The notes under the pieces were generated by a model that searched no databases, was not told the DNA's origin, and was given only the letters and a program-made list of their open reading frames with translations. 9,060 nucleotides of DNA from Pseudomonadota bacterium (GTDB taxonomy: Bacteria > Pseudomonadota > Alphaproteobacteria > Rhizobiales > Kaistiaceae), in the NCBI GenBank assembly GCA_023433185.1, contig JAEZEN010000616.1, positions 1 through 9,060 of the forward strand, read 5' to 3'. The position numbers and the translations under genes are program-made. Of this stretch, positions 6,978 to 9,060 are shown in pieces; within the stretch, counting starts at the first letter, position 1, and every line of letters starts with the position of its first letter.

Positions 6978-8003
6978 GTGGCCAGGCAGCAGGCGGCAAG
7001 GAAGCCCATCAATCTCGCTCTCCAGGGCGGCGGCGCCCATGGTGCCTTCACCTGGGGCGTGCTCGACCGGCTGCTGGAGGACGGCAGGCTCGACTTCGAG
7101 GCCGTCTCGGGAACCAGCGCCGGGGCGATGAACGCCGTGGTGATGATCGACGGGTTCGAGCGCGGCGGGTTCGACGGCGCGCGCGATCGGCTTCACCAGT
7201 TCTGGATGCGGGTCAGCCGGGGTGGCGGCAGGCTCGACGCGGGACACGAGGTGATCGACCAGATGATCGGCTTCTGGCGGACGTCGATGCAGCGCTTCGG
7301 CTACCTCCCCCGGCTCGTCTCGACCGCCTCGCCCTATCGCTTCAACCCGCTCAACATCAATCCGCTCCGCGACCTCCTCGAATCGCTCGTCGACTTCGAC
7401 CGGGTGCGGCACTGCACCAGCGCGCGGCTGTTCGTCTCCGCCACCAACGTGCGTACCGGCAAGATCAGGGTGTTCACCGGCACCGAAGTCACCGCCGACG
7501 CCGTGATGGCCTCGGCCTGCCTGCCCAACCTGTTCCAGGCCGTCGAGATCGGCGGCGAGGCCTACTGGGACGGCGGCTACATGGGAAATCCCGCCCTCTT
7601 TCCGTTCTTTGAGGACAAGCGCAGCGACGACACCCTGCTCGTCCAGATCAATCCGATCCGGCGCGAGGACGTCCCTCGGACCGGGGTGGAGATCGCCGAA
7701 CGGGTGAGCGAGATCACGTTCAACGCCTCGCTGCTGCGCGAACTGCGCGCCATCGACTTCGTCAACCGGCTGCTCGCCGAGCAGCGGCTCGACCCCGCCC
7801 GCTACCGGCCCAACAGGATGCACCGGATCGAAGCCTCGAAGGCGCTCGAGAACCATGGCGCCGCGACGAAGATGGACACCGGCTGGAGCTTCTTCCAGGA
7901 GCTTCGCGATGCCGGCCGCGACGCCGCCCGGAAGTTCCTCCGCGTCCACTATGCGGACATCGGCGTCCGCTCGAGCTTCGACCTTCGCGCCGAGTTCCTT
8001 TGA
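6978..8003 (+). CDS. Patatin-like phospholipase with DUF3734-like C-terminus
   Basis: Patatin-like proteins are lipid acyl hydrolases with a Ser-Asp catalytic dyad. In the 341-residue form from GTG 6978 the oxyanion-hole loop GGGAHG is at 17-22, the nucleophile motif GTSAG at 45-49 (Ser47), an ASACLPNLF segment at 178-186, and the catalytic Asp in DGGY at 198-201. The dyad is complete, so activity is expected. The last ~110 residues, including RYRPNRMHRIEAS and WSFFQELRDAGRDAARKFL, resemble the DUF3734 domain that follows patatin in this subfamily. No signal peptide or membrane helix is seen, so it is probably cytosolic. An ATG at 6888 would add 30 residues but would overlap DUF1244 by 76 bp with no similarity gained; GTG 6978 lies 14 nt after the DUF1244 stop. 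The natural lipid substrate is unknown. Confidence 0.9.
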   Translation: MARQQAARKPINLALQGGGAHGAFTWGVLDRLLEDGRLDFEAVSGTSAGAMNAVVMIDGFERGGFDGARDRLHQFWMRVSRGGGRLDAGHEVIDQMIGFWRTSMQRFGYLPRLVSTASPYRFNPLNINPLRDLLESLVDFDRVRHCTSARLFVSATNVRTGKIRVFTGTEVTADAVMASACLPNLFQAVEIGGEAYWDGGYMGNPALFPFFEDKRSDDTLLVQINPIRREDVPRTGVEIAERVSEITFNASLLRELRAIDFVNRLLAEQRLDPARYRPNRMHRIEASKALENHGAATKMDTGWSFFQELRDAGRDAARKFLRVHYADIGVRSSFDLRAEFL

Positions 8004-8006
8004 GCC

Positions 8007-9060
8007 TCAGGCCTTGTGCGCGGCGACGTGGCCGCGGAGCGAGGCGGTGAGCCGCTCGAGGGCCGGCGAATGGTCGTCCTGCGGCAGCATGACCTGGATC
8101 AGCGTGAAGGTCCCGGTGTTGGCCCGCGCCCGGACCAGGGCCGCCGCCATCTCACGCTCGGTCTCGACGCGGATGCCGAGCCCGGTCCCGAACACCTCGG
8201 GCAGCCGCCAGCAGGCCCAGGGGTGGACATCGTTGAAGGCGCCGTCGAGCATCGGCCGCTCGGTGCCGTAGCCGCTGTTGTCGAGGACGATGACGATCGG
8301 GTTCATGCCGTAGCGGGCGATGGTGCCCAGCTCCATGCCGCTCATCTGGAAGGCGCCGTCGCCGACCAGCACGATCGGCCGCAGGTCGGGCAGGGCCGCC
8401 GAGACCCCGAGCACGGCCGGCACGGCGAAGCCGAGCGAGCAGTAGTAGGCCGGCCCGAGGAACCGGACTCCGTGCTCGATGTGGAGATCGGCCGCCCCGA
8501 ACAGCGCGTCGCCGGGGTCGGCAATGACCACGTCGTCGCGTTCGAGAAAGGCGTTGATCTGGGCGAACAGCGCGGCGACGCGCATCGGCGCGTCCGACGG
8601 CTCGGGGGCAGGAGGTCGCCGGCTCGATTCGTAGGGCACGGCGTCCCGCGTCGGCCAGTCGCGCGCCGCAAGACCGGCGACGAAGTCCTCCATGTGGACG
8701 CCGTCATAGGCGCGGAAGCCGACCGACACGCGGTCGCGGGCCGCATAGACGGCGTGACGGCGGTCGAGCTGCGCCGTGTAGATGCCGAGATTCATGTCCG
8801 TCATCATCGCACCGAGGAGGATGGTGCAGTCGCTCGCCTCGACGTAGGTGCGCACGCTTTCCCGCCCCATGGCCCCCTCGTAGACACCGAGATAGAGGCG
8901 GTCCGACTCGGGATAGACCGACTTGCCGAGAATGGTCGCGGCCACCGGAATGCCCGCCTTGTGGGCGAAGGACAGCAGTTCGTCGGTCAGCCGGAAGCGA
9001 TGCAGTTCCTCGCCCGCGAGGATCACGGGATGGCGGCTCGCAGCGATCGCCGCGACCGCG
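8007..9060 (-). CDS. Thiamine-diphosphate-dependent alpha-keto acid decarboxylase, C-terminal part (5' end beyond window)
   Basis: This is a member of the pyruvate/indolepyruvate/phenylpyruvate decarboxylase family, which converts 2-oxo acids to aldehydes using thiamine diphosphate and Mg2+. About 350 residues are present: the central domain (PVILAGEELHRF, PVAATILGKSVYPES, LGVYEGAMGRE, LLGAMMTDMNLG) and the C-terminal cofactor domain with GDGAFQMSGMELG (GDGAFQ at 8363-8346) and LDNSGYGTE. The Glu of YGTE (8261-8259) aligns by eye with catalytic Glu473 of Zymomonas pyruvate decarboxylase, favouring a true decarboxylase over an acetolactate synthase. The family's N-terminal domain, with the glutamate that activates the cofactor, lies beyond the right edge. 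GAMGRE and MTDMNLG resemble the indolepyruvate/phenylpyruvate branch rather than Zymomonas PDC, but the substrate cannot be fixed. Its stop is 3 bp from the convergent patatin stop. Confidence 0.9.
   Translation of the reverse strand, partial: AVAAIAASRHPVILAGEELHRFRLTDELLSFAHKAGIPVAATILGKSVYPESDRLYLGVYEGAMGRESVRTYVEASDCTILLGAMMTDMNLGIYTAQLDRRHAVYAARDRVSVGFRAYDGVHMEDFVAGLAARDWPTRDAVPYESSRRPPAPEPSDAPMRVAALFAQINAFLERDDVVIADPGDALFGAADLHIEHGVRFLGPAYYCSLGFAVPAVLGVSAALPDLRPIVLVGDGAFQMSGMELGTIARYGMNPIVIVLDNSGYGTERPMLDGAFNDVHPWACWRLPEVFGTGLGIRVETEREMAAALVRARANTGTFTLIQVMLPQDDHSPALERLTASLRGHVAAHKA

Noticed and set aside
5714..7051. 445-codon open frame antisense to the amidohydrolase and DUF1244 genes
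   Set aside because: It overlaps two genes with clear family motifs, and its translation is Arg/Pro-rich without recognisable domains or a ribosome-binding site.
6903..7949. 348-codon open frame antisense to the patatin gene
   Set aside because: A codon-bias shadow: the sense strand has intact patatin catalytic motifs throughout, and the antisense product resembles nothing known to me.
8007..9060. Acetolactate synthase as the identity of the right-edge gene
   Set aside because: The GVYEGAMGRE and NSGYGTE motifs and the glutamate position fit the decarboxylase branch, and the FAD-site features typical of acetolactate synthase are not seen.

Overview
The window looks like ordinary chromosome from a high-GC alphaproteobacterium. 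Third codon positions are strongly G/C. The gene set is typical of that class: cpoB (ybgF), tilS and ftsH in that order, a DUF1036 gene joined to pyruvate kinase, and an N-formylglutamate amidohydrolase-like gene followed by DUF1244. I cannot name the genus. I see no phage, insertion sequence, CRISPR array, tRNA or rRNA. The two edge genes, ftsH and an alpha-keto acid decarboxylase, run off the window.

Layout. From 1 to 5.6 kb everything reads on the minus strand. In transcription order this is a membrane-anchored DUF1036 protein, pyruvate kinase (ATG overlapping the DUF1036 stop), a 315-bp gap, the cell-division and Tol-Pal coordinator CpoB, the tRNA-Ile lysidine synthetase TilS, and the N-terminal half of FtsH. 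The segment 5.56-5.82 kb is a divergent control region. It holds a good sigma70-type promoter for DUF1036-pyk whose -10 lies inside a perfect 10-bp dyad, and a second hairpin just in front of the rightward genes. From 5.8 to 8.0 kb three genes read rightward with little spacing: N-formylglutamate amidohydrolase-like, DUF1244, and a patatin-like phospholipase with a DUF3734-like tail. They meet a leftward thiamine-diphosphate decarboxylase gene with only 3 bp between the stop codons.

How the genes relate. cpoB-tilS-ftsH is the tail of the usual alphaproteobacterial tol-pal-cpoB-tilS-ftsH order, but tolQRAB and pal are absent immediately upstream; pyk and DUF1036 are there instead. FtsH has its own promoter and a strong Shine-Dalgarno sequence, so it can be expressed apart from tilS. 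DUF1036-pyk and amidohydrolase-DUF1244 form a divergent pair that, from memory, recurs in alphaproteobacteria and contains two families of unknown function. I see no clear defence, secretion or biosynthetic system. The best leads for new biology are the regulated divergent region and the DUF1036-pyk and DUF1244 associations.
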